Below are positions 41,512 through 49,986 of a stretch of DNA of 64,000 bases, one piece after another. The notes beneath the pieces are model-generated. The model did no database searches and was not told where the DNA came from. It was given only the letters and a program-made list of their open reading frames with translations. The position numbers and the translations under genes are program-made. This stretch comes from BRH-c25 sp035627615 (GTDB lineage: Bacteria; Bacillota; Clostridia; Lutisporales; Lutisporaceae): NCBI GenBank assembly GCA_035627615.1, contig DASPLL010000026.1, positions 62,001 through 126,000 on the forward strand, in the 5' to 3' direction. The number at the start of each line of letters is the position of its first letter. Within the stretch, counting starts at the first letter, position 1.

Positions 41512-41550
41512 CGTACATGAATGAATAAGTAAAATATTCATTCATGTACG
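41512..41550. promoter_or_regulatory. Second TetR operator upstream of the FAD oxidoreductase gene
   Basis: Perfect inverted repeat with 16-bp arms (41512-41527 and 41535-41550) around AGTAAAA. It contains the same TGAATGAAT...ATTCATTCA core as the operator at 40806-40852, though its outer bases differ. That makes the shared core the likely recognition sequence. Confidence 0.7.
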
Positions 41551-41609
41551 TGGATTCACACATGACAAAACGATATGTCAATAAGCAGCTTTGCAAAGGA
41601 GGGATGCAT

Positions 41610-41724
41610 GTGAACAGTATGACAGGTGCCAATTCAGTGAATTCATTCAGCTAAAGCGACCCTTACTACCAAGGCTTGCCTTAAGTCGGTGGAAGATGCA
41701 CTGCTCAAAGCAGGAAAAAGATAA
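41610..41724 (+). pseudogene. Short ORF or frameshifted small-gene remnant with a strong RBS
   Basis: GGAGG lies seven bases before a GTG at 41610 that opens a 14-codon frame (stop at 41652). One frame over, codons from 41644 to a stop at 41722 give AKATLTTKACLKSVEDALLKAGKR, which looks like real coding sequence. A single indel near 41645-41655 would join them into a ~37-aa protein. It could be a decayed gene, a leader peptide or chance. I do not recognise it. Confidence 0.3.
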
Positions 41725-41754
41725 GAAAGAAAATATTTTAAGGAGAATTTGGAA

Positions 41755-43254
41755 ATGAAAAATATAATAATTATAGGTTCAGGAATAGGTGGGCTCACTG
41801 CCGGCAACCTGCTTGCCAAGAAGGGACATAAAGTAACCATATTTGAAGCCCACAGCATGCCTGGCGGCTATACTGCCGGATTTTACAGAAAAGGGTATTA
41901 TTTTGAAAGCGGTACAATCAACCTGGAATCCTCAGCGTCGGTATTCAAGGTAATGAAGGAAATCGGAGTGCTGGAGAAAATAGACTTTGTAAAACTGAAA
42001 ACACGGTTCTTTTCAGAGGATTTCGACAGAATTCCCGAAAGTTACGATGATTATAAAAAAATGATTTATGCAAGTTTTCCATCCGATAAAGAAAAGCTGG
42101 ACACAGTTTTTTCTGATTTGGACAATGTACTCAGTCTATTTGGAACCCTTGATAAACCCATGCCCCCTTTTTATTGCGGGTTTGACAGGATTAAATCAAT
42201 TCTTCCTTATATCCTGAGCACCCCGAAGTGGATGAAGCTGTTAAAGCAGTATGGGGATATGACGTCATCAGAGTTTGCAGCAGAATATTTTGAAAAAGAC
42301 TCAAAGCTGTTCAGACTTTTCAAGGGATTCAGCTATCCGGACATGTCGGCCATAGCCATAGGGCCTAATATAATAGGGGTACTCAAGGATGTATGGACTG
42401 TGAAAGGCGGTATGCAGTCATGGGCTGACGTTCTCGCAGAAAACTTCAGGGAACTGGGCGGGGACCTGAAGCTGAAATCCTATGTGGATAAGATAATTAC
42501 AAAAAACGGGGCTGCTGTTGGAGTTTCATGCAAAGATACCATATATGATGCAGATTATGTTATTTCTGCCGGGGACTATAAAAGAACCTTCCTGGAGCTT
42601 TTGGACGACAAGAGCCTTATTCCTCAGATACTGCGGAACAATATCAGCAGGGCTGCTGTTTCAGAGGGTTTCTTCACAGTATATCTGGGGCTGAATATGT
42701 CCAATGAAGAACTTGGTGGATATATGAGGATTCCGCATGTATTTGCATGTGATGAAAAACCCGGCTTTGACATTTACGATGCCGAAGATGGCGAGTTTTT
42801 CAACAAGACATCTGTTTCACTTTATTCGCCGTCAATGATAAACCCAAAGCTTGCTCCTGAAGGAAAATCCTCATTGATGCTTCAGGCCATGGTACCATAC
42901 CGCTGGATGAACAACTGGGGCGGCGGAGATAAGGAGGCCTACAGGCAGTTGAAGGAAAAAGCAATGGATGCAATGATAGACAGTTCATCCAGGTTGATTC
43001 CCGGGTTGATGGAGCATATCGAATATAAGGATGCCGCTACTCCGCTGACTTATGAAAGATTCACCCATAATAGCGACGGAGCGACCTCGGCATGGAGCTG
43101 GAATCCAAAGAAAAGCTTCTACAAAAGCGCCATGGACGTGAAAATAAAAACACCAGTGAAAAACCTTTACATCGGCTCCTGCTGGGCCATGCAAATAGGC
43201 GGTGTGCCCGGCGCCCTTGGAGCAGCTTACCAGTGTGCCAATACAATAAAGTGA
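41755..43254 (+). CDS. FAD-dependent phytoene desaturase/CrtI-like oxidoreductase
   Basis: 499 aa. N-terminal dinucleotide-binding motif IIIIGSGIGGLTAGNLLAKKGHKVTIFEAHSMPGGYT and a C-terminal FAD segment with NLYIGSCWAMQIGGVPGALGAAYQC. The overall plan (about 500 aa, AGDYKRTFLELL in the middle) is that of the CrtI/carotenoid isomerase/all-trans-retinol saturase group. Clostridia lacking carotenoids carry such proteins, so the substrate is uncertain. The ATG at 41755 has AAGGAG nine bases upstream; an in-frame TTG is two codons earlier. Predicted to be controlled by the TetR encoded upstream. Confidence 0.8.
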   Translation: MKNIIIIGSGIGGLTAGNLLAKKGHKVTIFEAHSMPGGYTAGFYRKGYYFESGTINLESSASVFKVMKEIGVLEKIDFVKLKTRFFSEDFDRIPESYDDYKKMIYASFPSDKEKLDTVFSDLDNVLSLFGTLDKPMPPFYCGFDRIKSILPYILSTPKWMKLLKQYGDMTSSEFAAEYFEKDSKLFRLFKGFSYPDMSAIAIGPNIIGVLKDVWTVKGGMQSWADVLAENFRELGGDLKLKSYVDKIITKNGAAVGVSCKDTIYDADYVISAGDYKRTFLELLDDKSLIPQILRNNISRAAVSEGFFTVYLGLNMSNEELGGYMRIPHVFACDEKPGFDIYDAEDGEFFNKTSVSLYSPSMINPKLAPEGKSSLMLQAMVPYRWMNNWGGGDKEAYRQLKEKAMDAMIDSSSRLIPGLMEHIEYKDAATPLTYERFTHNSDGATSAWSWNPKKSFYKSAMDVKIKTPVKNLYIGSCWAMQIGGVPGALGAAYQCANTIK

Positions 43255-43261
43255 TATTAGC

Positions 43262-43333
43262 TATCAGGTACTGACACTTAAGAACTTATTTCAATCAGTT
43301 CAATAATTAAGTTCTTTTGTTCTGTACCTGATA
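43262..43333. terminator. Hairpin after the FAD oxidoreductase gene
   Basis: Two nested stems: TATCAGGTAC (43262-43271) with 43324-43333, and AAGAACTTA (43280-43288) with TAAGTTCTT (43308-43316). T-rich sequence (TTTTGTTC) follows the inner stem. It lies between convergent genes. Confidence 0.55.
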
Positions 43334-43349
43334 CTTACTTTACAGCTCA

Positions 43350-43631
43350 TTATATAATGCAAATATAAATAATAAATATAAGCCCGATAAGTAAACCTCC
43401 AAAACACAAATACGCTTCAATTCTATTTTTCCTGATTATCAGCTCCCTGATCCCAACAACAGCAAGAATAAGGAATTGGATAGCTATACTAATATTCCTG
43501 AGAATATCACTAGTATCCTCAAGCGTATCATCAAAGGTCATTGCAAGTATCAGCAGTATGCAGACAAGTACCTGCATAACCGGTAAAGCAATACGGTAGA
43601 TGAATGATTTCTCACTTCTTAGATCAAGCAT
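43350..43631 (-). CDS. Small membrane protein of unknown function
   Basis: 93 aa with three hydrophobic segments (about residues 13-31, 44-60 and 71-92), cytoplasmic N-terminus MLDLRSEKSF and a basic loop IIRKNRIE. GGAGG lies about seven bases before the ATG. I do not recognise the family. It is 52 nt downstream of the PRPP-synthetase-like gene on the same strand, so it may share its transcript. Confidence 0.65.
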   Translation of the reverse strand: MLDLRSEKSFIYRIALPVMQVLVCILLILAMTFDDTLEDTSDILRNISIAIQFLILAVVGIRELIIRKNRIEAYLCFGGLLIGLIFIIYICII

Positions 43632-43683
43632 GTCTGTTCCTCCATCGGATATTCATTACCTTGGTCCTCAGCATTAAGCTGCT

Positions 43684-44835
43684 TTATTCAGTCTCCATTA
43701 ACAGCTTATTTATAGCTTCAGTAGCGTCTATGTACGGCCTTATGGATTTATTCAAATTCATATCATTTATAACATTGCTAATGAAGGCCGACATGTCAAC
43801 TTCCTTAAACCAATCGCTCTTCTTAACCTCTTCTGGTATATAGGATAAATTCGTGGAATATACCTTTTCAATAAGCCCGCTTCTATGAAATTCCTCAAAT
43901 TTTCTGATACCCTCAGTAAAAAATGAAAAGGTCGTTGATACATAGATTTTTTGCGCCTTGCGTTTTTTTAATTCCAAGACGATATCAAATATTGATTCTC
44001 CGGAGGCTATCATATCATCGGTTATCAGAACATTTTGATTTTCAACGCATCTTCCCATATATTCATGCTGTATGATGGGGTTTTTACCGTTAATGACCTT
44101 TGAATAATCGCGGCGTTTGTAGAATAACCCTATGTCAACTCCCAGAACGCTGGAATAGTATATGGCTCTATCCATCCCACCGGTGTCAGGGCTTATAACC
44201 AGCAATTTTGATTTATCCAGAAAAAGCTCCTGTTCTTCTTTAATGAGTGTTTTAACAATTTCATATGTAGGGTACAGATTTACAAAGGATAGTAAGGGGA
44301 TTGCATTTTGTACATTGGGATCATGGGCGTCAAACGTAAGTATTTCGTGGACTCCCAGTCTTTCCAGCTCCTGGAGGGCTATTGCACAGTCAAGTGATTC
44401 CCTGAGCTTTCTGCGGTGCTGCCTTCCCGAATACAGCAAAGGCATGATCACTGTAATTTTCTTTGCCCTTCCGCCTATTGCGGACAGTACTCTTTTGATA
44501 TCCTGGAAGTGTTCATCAGGACCTTTATGAGTGGTAATGCCGAACATATTATATGTGCAGCTGTAATTTCCCACATCGCATAATATGTATATATCCCTTC
44601 CCCTGCTGCTCTCATCCAGCACTACTTTCCCATCACCCGTGGAAAATCTGATCTCTTCTATTGGTAATATAAATGATCTGTTTGTAGCTTTTACCGTCTC
44701 TGAACTGTCGCTGGAAGCAGGATATCTAAGTTCCTGCAGATGTTTGTCAACCTTTTGCCCTAATCCCCTGCAGCTTTCCATCACTATCAGACCGATCTGT
44801 TTATTACCTTGTATGTTTATTGGTTCAATATGCAC
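43684..44835 (-). CDS. Ribose-phosphate pyrophosphokinase-like protein (variant)
   Basis: About 383 aa, longer than the usual ~315-aa PRPP synthetase. The type I phosphoribosyltransferase-like fold shows ISPDTGGMDRA, ITDDMIASGESI (the PRPP-binding loop position) and KRRDYSK in place of the flexible KRR loop. The ATP-binding RQDR segment appears as SGRQHRRK. The GTG at 44835 with AGGAGG nine bases upstream is preferred over the ATG at 44868, which has no RBS. It is predicted to make PRPP from ribose-5-phosphate and ATP, or to be a diverged paralogue with another role. It lacks other nucleotide-synthesis genes nearby, apart from the salvage operon a few kb away. Confidence 0.75.
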   Translation of the reverse strand: MHIEPINIQGNKQIGLIVMESCRGLGQKVDKHLQELRYPASSDSSETVKATNRSFILPIEEIRFSTGDGKVVLDESSRGRDIYILCDVGNYSCTYNMFGITTHKGPDEHFQDIKRVLSAIGGRAKKITVIMPLLYSGRQHRRKLRESLDCAIALQELERLGVHEILTFDAHDPNVQNAIPLLSFVNLYPTYEIVKTLIKEEQELFLDKSKLLVISPDTGGMDRAIYYSSVLGVDIGLFYKRRDYSKVINGKNPIIQHEYMGRCVENQNVLITDDMIASGESIFDIVLELKKRKAQKIYVSTTFSFFTEGIRKFEEFHRSGLIEKVYSTNLSYIPEEVKKSDWFKEVDMSAFISNVINDMNLNKSIRPYIDATEAINKLLMETE

Positions 44836-44898
44836 TATAATACGCCTCCTATCTTCAGCAGCTGTCATTGATGCCAGAGCTTTGATCCAATTAACAAT

Positions 44899-44936
44899 AA
44901 TACCCTGCTATGTAAATAATAACATAGCAGGGTATT
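44899..44936. terminator. Terminator downstream of the Nudix gene
   Basis: Perfect 15-bp stem (44899-44913 with 44922-44936) and an eight-base loop; minus-strand tail ATTGTTAATT. Arm sequence resembles the terminator at 29156 (ATACCCT...). Confidence 0.65.
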
Positions 44937-45027
44937 GAAATTCAATGAAGCACAGCTCTAATCTGCCTTGCACCATATTCTACCCCTTGCAGACGAATAG
45001 CCTCCCGTAGGATGTCGGATGCAAAAA

Positions 45028-45591
45028 TTATTTTGATAATGCTTCAATTTTAGTTATCATTTTTCCATATATTTTCTTCATATGAGGTTCATTTGAATAT
45101 GTTTCTATTTCTTTTATAGGTATCCATTTAACACCACTATTCTCATCAGGCTTAACAACAAGTGGTTCTTTCTCATCGGCCTCTATTAAATAAGCAACTG
45201 ATATATGTAAATGTGGGGATACATACGTTCCTTTTTTTGTATGGCCTATCACAGGTATAATATCAAGTGATAAAATGTCCTCACTAACAGGAAAGATTCT
45301 CTTTATCCCTGTCTCCTCCTTTACCTCTTTAATTGCAGCATTCAATAAATCTTCCTCTCCGTCTGCATGTCCCCCTGTCCATGACCATGAATCAAATATA
45401 TTATGATAGACCATTAGAACTTTATTCCTATTCTTATTTATTACAAATGCTGAACTTGTTACATGTGCTATTGGGTTATCCCTTGTTAAGACATCATCAA
45501 ACATCTCCAAGCATTTGATAGTTAGTTCTTTATCTTTTTCTTCTTGTTCATTGCAAACCATATATTTTTTTATTGGTTCAATCCAATTCAT
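45028..45591 (-). CDS. Nudix hydrolase
   Basis: 187 aa. The Nudix box is present as GGHADGEEDLLNAAIKEVKEETGI (G-x5-E-x7-KE-V-x-EE-x-G-hydrophobic; Lys replaces the usual Arg). Preceding strands include HVTSSAFVINKNRNKVLMVYHN and WSWTGGH. Nudix enzymes hydrolyse nucleoside diphosphates linked to other groups; the substrate is open. It lies downstream of the gntR gene of the nucleoside salvage operon, 112 nt away on the same strand, which would suit a house-cleaning role. Confidence 0.85.
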   Translation of the reverse strand: MNWIEPIKKYMVCNEQEEKDKELTIKCLEMFDDVLTRDNPIAHVTSSAFVINKNRNKVLMVYHNIFDSWSWTGGHADGEEDLLNAAIKEVKEETGIKRIFPVSEDILSLDIIPVIGHTKKGTYVSPHLHISVAYLIEADEKEPLVVKPDENSGVKWIPIKEIETYSNEPHMKKIYGKMITKIEALSK

Positions 45592-45703
45592 ACTCTATTC
45601 CTACTTTCATAACTAAAAGCCTGGCACTTATAGAATTATTAAAAGTCTACTAATACAGTACTCTAATTGGAAATTTATTCCTGACAACATAGACTATATT
45701 AGT

Positions 45704-46471
45704 CTACTTCCGATTTAAAAAGAACTCATAATACTCTGTCCTAAAATAGGATTTTGCTCTTATAATAGCAACTCCTTCATTCGAATACATTATCTCATCA
45801 AAACAAAGCAATTTATCATCTGGTGGCACGTTAAGCTTTTTGGCTATGAAGTCTCTTACACTGACAACTCTTATGTTAGTCAGTATATTAGATATATTAT
45901 TCTCAATATAGTTATGAATAAAATCCATTAATTTAACCTTGTCGTTAAGATCAACCTCAAAACCGCCAATATTATCATACCTGATAAACAAAGTTGAATA
46001 ACATACATTCTGTTCCTTTATTCTGTAAGTAAATTCGAACAGAACCAATAGCTTAGAGCTATCCATACTTAATATTTCCTGCATTTTTTTTGTAGCAGCC
46101 CTGAAATCTACGTTAACCAAAATATCATCATACTTTTCTATGTTAAAGCGAAGCGGCGCATGGAAAACTCCTTCAAGACCCTCCTCTATCTTCGCTTTAC
46201 TGCTGGTTACAAAATTACCTTTGCCTTGCCTATTGTAAATAAGACCATCCTCTTGTAAAAGCAATAATGCCTGACGCAACGTTCCCCTGCTTACGTTTAA
46301 CTGCTTGGCTAATGTATATTCACCAGGCAGCTTTGCACCATTTTTAAAAGTTCCTTCTTTTATCATGTTTAATATGTCGCCATACACTGAAATATACAGT
46401 GGAGCCTTTACTTTCCTGTTTTTTAATAAATCCTTACTTTTCTCCATGCTTTTATCATTATCCATATCCAT
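45704..46471 (-). CDS. GntR/HutC-family transcriptional regulator
   Basis: 255 aa. N-terminal winged helix (PLYISVYGDILNMIKEGTFKNGAKLPGEYTLAKQLNVSRGTLRQALLLLQEDGLIYNRQGKGNFV, about residues 23-88) and a C-terminal UTRA-type ligand domain. It is the last regulator-type gene of the nucleoside transporter and phosphorylase operon. A palindrome of HutC type overlaps the promoter of the first gene of that operon (52887-52903). It is therefore the likely local repressor, with a nucleoside or ribose-1-phosphate as candidate inducer. Confidence 0.88.
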   Translation of the reverse strand: MDMDNDKSMEKSKDLLKNRKVKAPLYISVYGDILNMIKEGTFKNGAKLPGEYTLAKQLNVSRGTLRQALLLLQEDGLIYNRQGKGNFVTSSKAKIEEGLEGVFHAPLRFNIEKYDDILVNVDFRAATKKMQEILSMDSSKLLVLFEFTYRIKEQNVCYSTLFIRYDNIGGFEVDLNDKVKLMDFIHNYIENNISNILTNIRVVSVRDFIAKKLNVPPDDKLLCFDEIMYSNEGVAIIRAKSYFRTEYYEFFLNRK

Positions 46472-46537
46472 CTCTCTCTTAAAATAAATTTATAAGTCTT
46501 TCCATTAGCTTTACGCAGCAAAGGTTTTACACTAAAA

Positions 46538-47311
46538 TTATTCTTGCTTTAACTGGTCCATTTTAATTATTTGTCTTAAGGCCTCGATTGCTGTTTCAAT
46601 TGCCCTTTTTTCAGTATCTGCAGGGTATATTTTTTTATCATCGCTATATTCTTTGTAATTTGTAGCAGAAACTAACACAGTGCCTACCCTTAAGCCTAGA
46701 GTAGCTGCTACGAGAAATAATGTAGCTGCTTCCATTTCCGTACATATCGCTCCTCCCATCTGATAGGCATTCCACTTAGCTGCCAGCTCATAACCTACAG
46801 GTTTTTTCTCAGGTTCAATCTGTGTATAAAAAGAATCCCTCGTTGTACATATTCCGACATAATAATTATAACCTAATTTTTCAGCCGCCTTTTCCAATGC
46901 CTTAAGTATTTCATAGTCTGGCACTGCCGGAAACTCAATGGGCAAATAGTGTCTGCCGGTTCCCTCCATTCTGACGGCAGCACTTGGAATAACCACATCA
47001 CCAATTTCAACCTTTTTTGAAGTTGATGCACAGGTTCCTACCCTGATAAATGTATCTGCTCCAATTCTAGCTAGTTCTTCCATGCATATTGCTGAAGAAG
47101 GCCCCCCCATTCCGGTTGATGTTACAGAGACCTTTATCCCGTCAAGGTATCCGGTATATGTTGTATGCTCTCTATTCTGTGCTACTTTCTCGTAGTTATC
47201 AAGATATTGAGCGATTTTTATGCACCTGTCCGGATTTCCCGGAAGAAATACATATCTTCCTATATCCCCTTCTCCAACTCCTATATGAAGCATTTTCTTT
47301 TTATCAGACAT
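46538..47311 (-). CDS. udp: Uridine phosphorylase
   Basis: 257 aa nucleoside phosphorylase family I: LHIGVGEGDIGRYVFLPGNPDR, NREHTTYTGYLDG, STGMGGPSSAICMEELARIGADTFIRVGTC, VRMEGTGRHYLPIEFPAVPD and CTEMEAATLFLVAATLGLR match uridine phosphorylase. It splits uridine (and perhaps other nucleosides) with phosphate to the base and ribose-1-phosphate. AGGAGG precedes the ATG. It lies between the YczE-like gene and gntR in the salvage operon. Confidence 0.88.
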   Translation of the reverse strand: MSDKKKMLHIGVGEGDIGRYVFLPGNPDRCIKIAQYLDNYEKVAQNREHTTYTGYLDGIKVSVTSTGMGGPSSAICMEELARIGADTFIRVGTCASTSKKVEIGDVVIPSAAVRMEGTGRHYLPIEFPAVPDYEILKALEKAAEKLGYNYYVGICTTRDSFYTQIEPEKKPVGYELAAKWNAYQMGGAICTEMEAATLFLVAATLGLRVGTVLVSATNYKEYSDDKKIYPADTEKRAIETAIEALRQIIKMDQLKQE

Positions 47312-47359
47312 ATTTGCTACCTCCTAAAATTATAATATATTTAAGTATAAATTTTAATA

Positions 47360-47983
47360 CTATATAACTTCTTTTTTGCGGATAAGTTTGAATAAGCTTT
47401 GGTTTTTTATCAGCTTTAATGTATTTTCAATGATAGGTCCTGTAAAGACTACCCCTATGATTGTACCTATTCCTACATGACCTCCAAGCAGGAAGCCTAT
47501 AATAATAAGACATAAATCCATTACTATTCTCACCCACTTAATGTCCTTTTTTAGCCTTAAGTGGAGTATTATCATCAATGCATCTATAGGACCCTCACCC
47601 AGACCTGCACATACATAAAGCGCCAGTCCAACTCCAAATAAAAATACTCCCAGTCCAAGTATTATATACGCTGAAATCATACTTTCAGGATTTAACCAGT
47701 TCCATTCCATAAAAACGTCCATCAGAAACCCTACTAATATTGCATGTATAATGGTACCTAATCCCAGTCTTTTTCTATCAACAAAGAAAACTATTATGAT
47801 CAGACTGAACATTATAAATTGTGAAGCCCTTCCTACAGATATCCCCAATACTTTCGAAGTGCCTTCCGTAAATACAGTCAGCGGGTTTGCGCCAAGGCCG
47901 CTTTTTAAATACAGGACTATACCCAGGCTCATTATCACTAGTCCAACAATCACTAATGGAATCTTTTTCAAATTTTCAATCAT
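47360..47983 (-). CDS. YczE/YyaS/YitT-family membrane protein
   Basis: About 207 aa with five hydrophobic segments. Typical repeats of the family are visible: GIVLYLKSGLGANPLTVFTEGTS and LALYVCAGLGEGPIDALMIILHLR, each with a GLG-x-(N/G)P motif. The function of this family is not established; it may be an auxiliary transporter of the nucleoside operon. The ATG at 47983 follows AAAGGA; the ATG at 48004 has no RBS. It begins 26 nt after the preceding permease gene. Confidence 0.75.
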   Translation of the reverse strand: MIENLKKIPLVIVGLVIMSLGIVLYLKSGLGANPLTVFTEGTSKVLGISVGRASQFIMFSLIIIVFFVDRKRLGLGTIIHAILVGFLMDVFMEWNWLNPESMISAYIILGLGVFLFGVGLALYVCAGLGEGPIDALMIILHLRLKKDIKWVRIVMDLCLIIIGFLLGGHVGIGTIIGVVFTGPIIENTLKLIKNQSLFKLIRKKEVI

Positions 47984-48009
47984 TGTGCTTTTTCCTTTAC
48001 GCATTTATA

Positions 48010-48924
48010 TCAATCTATTTTTCCAAGAGCCTCCGGTTCTTTGGACTTTTTGCCTACCGCAAGCAATACCATCAGGGTAACGACATATGGGATCATTTGA
48101 ATAAATTTATCAGGTATATTAACTTCCAGCAGGTAGAATCTGATTGATTGTCCGAATGCAAAAACCAAGCTTGCCAGCAATGATCCAATTGGGTTCCAGC
48201 CTCCAAATATATTGGCGGCCAAACCCATAAAGCCTCTCCCCGATACCATATCAACAACAAATAGGTTGTTTTGTGATATAGATAAATATGAACCTCCAAG
48301 CCCTGCCAGGCATCCACTGATAATGACCGCAATATACTTGTATTTATTAACGTTTATCCCTGCAGTCTGTGCTGACCGTGGATAATCACCTATAGCTCTC
48401 AATCTCAATCCAATTTTTGTTTTGTAAATAATAATCCAGGCTATTGTTACAGCAGCGATTGCGTAAAATAGGTACGGAGACTGTTTATCAAATATTCCGC
48501 CTATAAACGGTATTTTGTTTAAAAGGGGAATAGTTATAGTCGGCACAGTAGCAACTGAAGAACTCATACCTTCGTTCTTCCATATAATCTTTAGGAGAAC
48601 CGGTGTCAGCCCTGCAGCCATCATGTTTATTCCGACACCGCTGACTGCCTGCTGGGCTTTGAACCTGATTGAGAACAATCCATGCAGGCCTCCCACCAAA
48701 CCTCCGGCTATGATGGAAAAAACAACACCAAACCAGGGCATCCCGGTAACGTACACACCTAAAACACCTGCAAAAGCCCCCATAAGCATCATGCCTTCAA
48801 GCCCGAGGTTTATTATCCCGCTCCGCTCAGAAATAGTTCCCCCCAAAGCTGCAAGAGCAATAGGTATGGCTAACTGAACCGTTAGTGCAAATAAATTATT
48901 TAGGGTGAATCCCAGATGTTCCAT
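48010..48924 (-). CDS. Nucleoside ABC transporter permease (NupQ/YufQ type)
   Basis: 304 aa BPD_transp_2 permease with about eight hydrophobic segments. LAALGGTISERSGIINLGLEGMMLMGAFAG and GLRLRAIGDYPRSAQTAGINVNKYKY are characteristic of permeases that work with BMP-family binding proteins. It is directly adjacent to the partner permease. With the ATPase at 49987 and the BMP lipoprotein it should import nucleosides. Confidence 0.88.
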   Translation of the reverse strand: MEHLGFTLNNLFALTVQLAIPIALAALGGTISERSGIINLGLEGMMLMGAFAGVLGVYVTGMPWFGVVFSIIAGGLVGGLHGLFSIRFKAQQAVSGVGINMMAAGLTPVLLKIIWKNEGMSSSVATVPTITIPLLNKIPFIGGIFDKQSPYLFYAIAAVTIAWIIIYKTKIGLRLRAIGDYPRSAQTAGINVNKYKYIAVIISGCLAGLGGSYLSISQNNLFVVDMVSGRGFMGLAANIFGGWNPIGSLLASLVFAFGQSIRFYLLEVNIPDKFIQMIPYVVTLMVLLAVGKKSKEPEALGKID

Positions 48925-49974
48925 CTATACGTGCTCCTTCCTCAATGAAAATACCTTTATTATCTCAGGGGCTGCAACAAATAGGATTACTAAACTCTGT
49001 ATAACCATAACCATGTTTGAGGAAATGGAAGTAAGCCTGTCCATACGAAGCGCGCCTGCATCAAGTATCCCGAACAGCAATGCCGTGAGAATTACTCCGA
49101 AGGGGTGATTTCTCCCCAAAATTGCTACTGCAATTCCTGTGAATCCATAGGAAGGTGAAAAGCCTTCAATAAACCTATAATACTTCCCAAGCACTTCGCA
49201 TAACCCTGCTAATGCAGCTATTCCTCCGCTAATAGCCATTGCAATTATCATGCTCTTTCCCGGATTGATTCCCGCCGCCTCTCCGGCGGAAGCATTGGAG
49301 CCGACAGCTCTGAGCCTGAATCCGAGGGATGTTTTCCACAGCAATAAATATGCAATAATTATAACCGCAATTGCAATAAACAGTGATGTTGTAAGCTGTG
49401 TATTAGGTACAAGCTTTGTGAGTCTTGCGGCTTCTGATATTATTTTTGTTTGAGCAACATTACCCTCTGCCTTTAAGGGGTCATTAACTAAATACGATGT
49501 GAACAGTATGGCTATATAGTTTAGCATAATGGATACAATTACTTCATTGATTCCATGCCTTGCCTTAATATATCCCGGAATACTTCCCCAAACTCCTCCC
49601 GTGACTATACCTGCCAGAAGTATCAGAGGAATTATGACAAGCTTGCCGGCGTTAGGAAGAGCTAATGCTACCGATATCCCTGCCATGGCACCCAAGTGGA
49701 GCTGACCTTCAACACCGATATTGAATAATCCGGATCTTAATGCAACTGAGACTGCCAATCCTGTAAATATGAGAGGCACTGTTTTGCTAAGAGTATTGGC
49801 AACTGCACGAGTCGAACCTAATGCCCCTTCTATCAGGGCTGTATACACTTTAATTGGTGACTCTCCAAGTATGAGAATAAGTATCGACCCTATCACGAAG
49901 GCCAATAATATTGCGAAAAATGAAAAACTTATATCTTTTAGAGGTTTAGCCATTAAACCATGCTTCTTATCCAT
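48925..49974 (-). CDS. Nucleoside ABC transporter permease (NupP/YufP type)
   Basis: About 349 aa. GLAVSVALRSGLFNIGVEGQLHLGAMAG, the substrate-pathway loop PGYIKARHGINEVIVSIMLNYIAI and GFRLRAVGSNASAGEAAGINPGKS fit the larger permease of BMP-type importers. An ATG at 49974 with AGGAGG eight bases upstream is preferred to the ATG two codons earlier. It lies 6-12 nt after the ATPase stop. Confidence 0.88.
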   Translation of the reverse strand: MDKKHGLMAKPLKDISFSFFAILLAFVIGSILILILGESPIKVYTALIEGALGSTRAVANTLSKTVPLIFTGLAVSVALRSGLFNIGVEGQLHLGAMAGISVALALPNAGKLVIIPLILLAGIVTGGVWGSIPGYIKARHGINEVIVSIMLNYIAILFTSYLVNDPLKAEGNVAQTKIISEAARLTKLVPNTQLTTSLFIAIAVIIIAYLLLWKTSLGFRLRAVGSNASAGEAAGINPGKSMIIAMAISGGIAALAGLCEVLGKYYRFIEGFSPSYGFTGIAVAILGRNHPFGVILTALLFGILDAGALRMDRLTSISSNMVMVIQSLVILFVAAPEIIKVFSLRKEHV

Positions 49975-49986
49975 CAACATCTCCTC

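Noticed and set aside
44942..45040. A peptide frame on the minus strand (ASDILREAIRLQGVEYGARQIRAVLH) after the Nudix gene
   Set aside because: It looks protein-like and ends before the terminator, but it has no start codon or RBS and no family I recognise. Possibly a relic; too weak to list as a gene.
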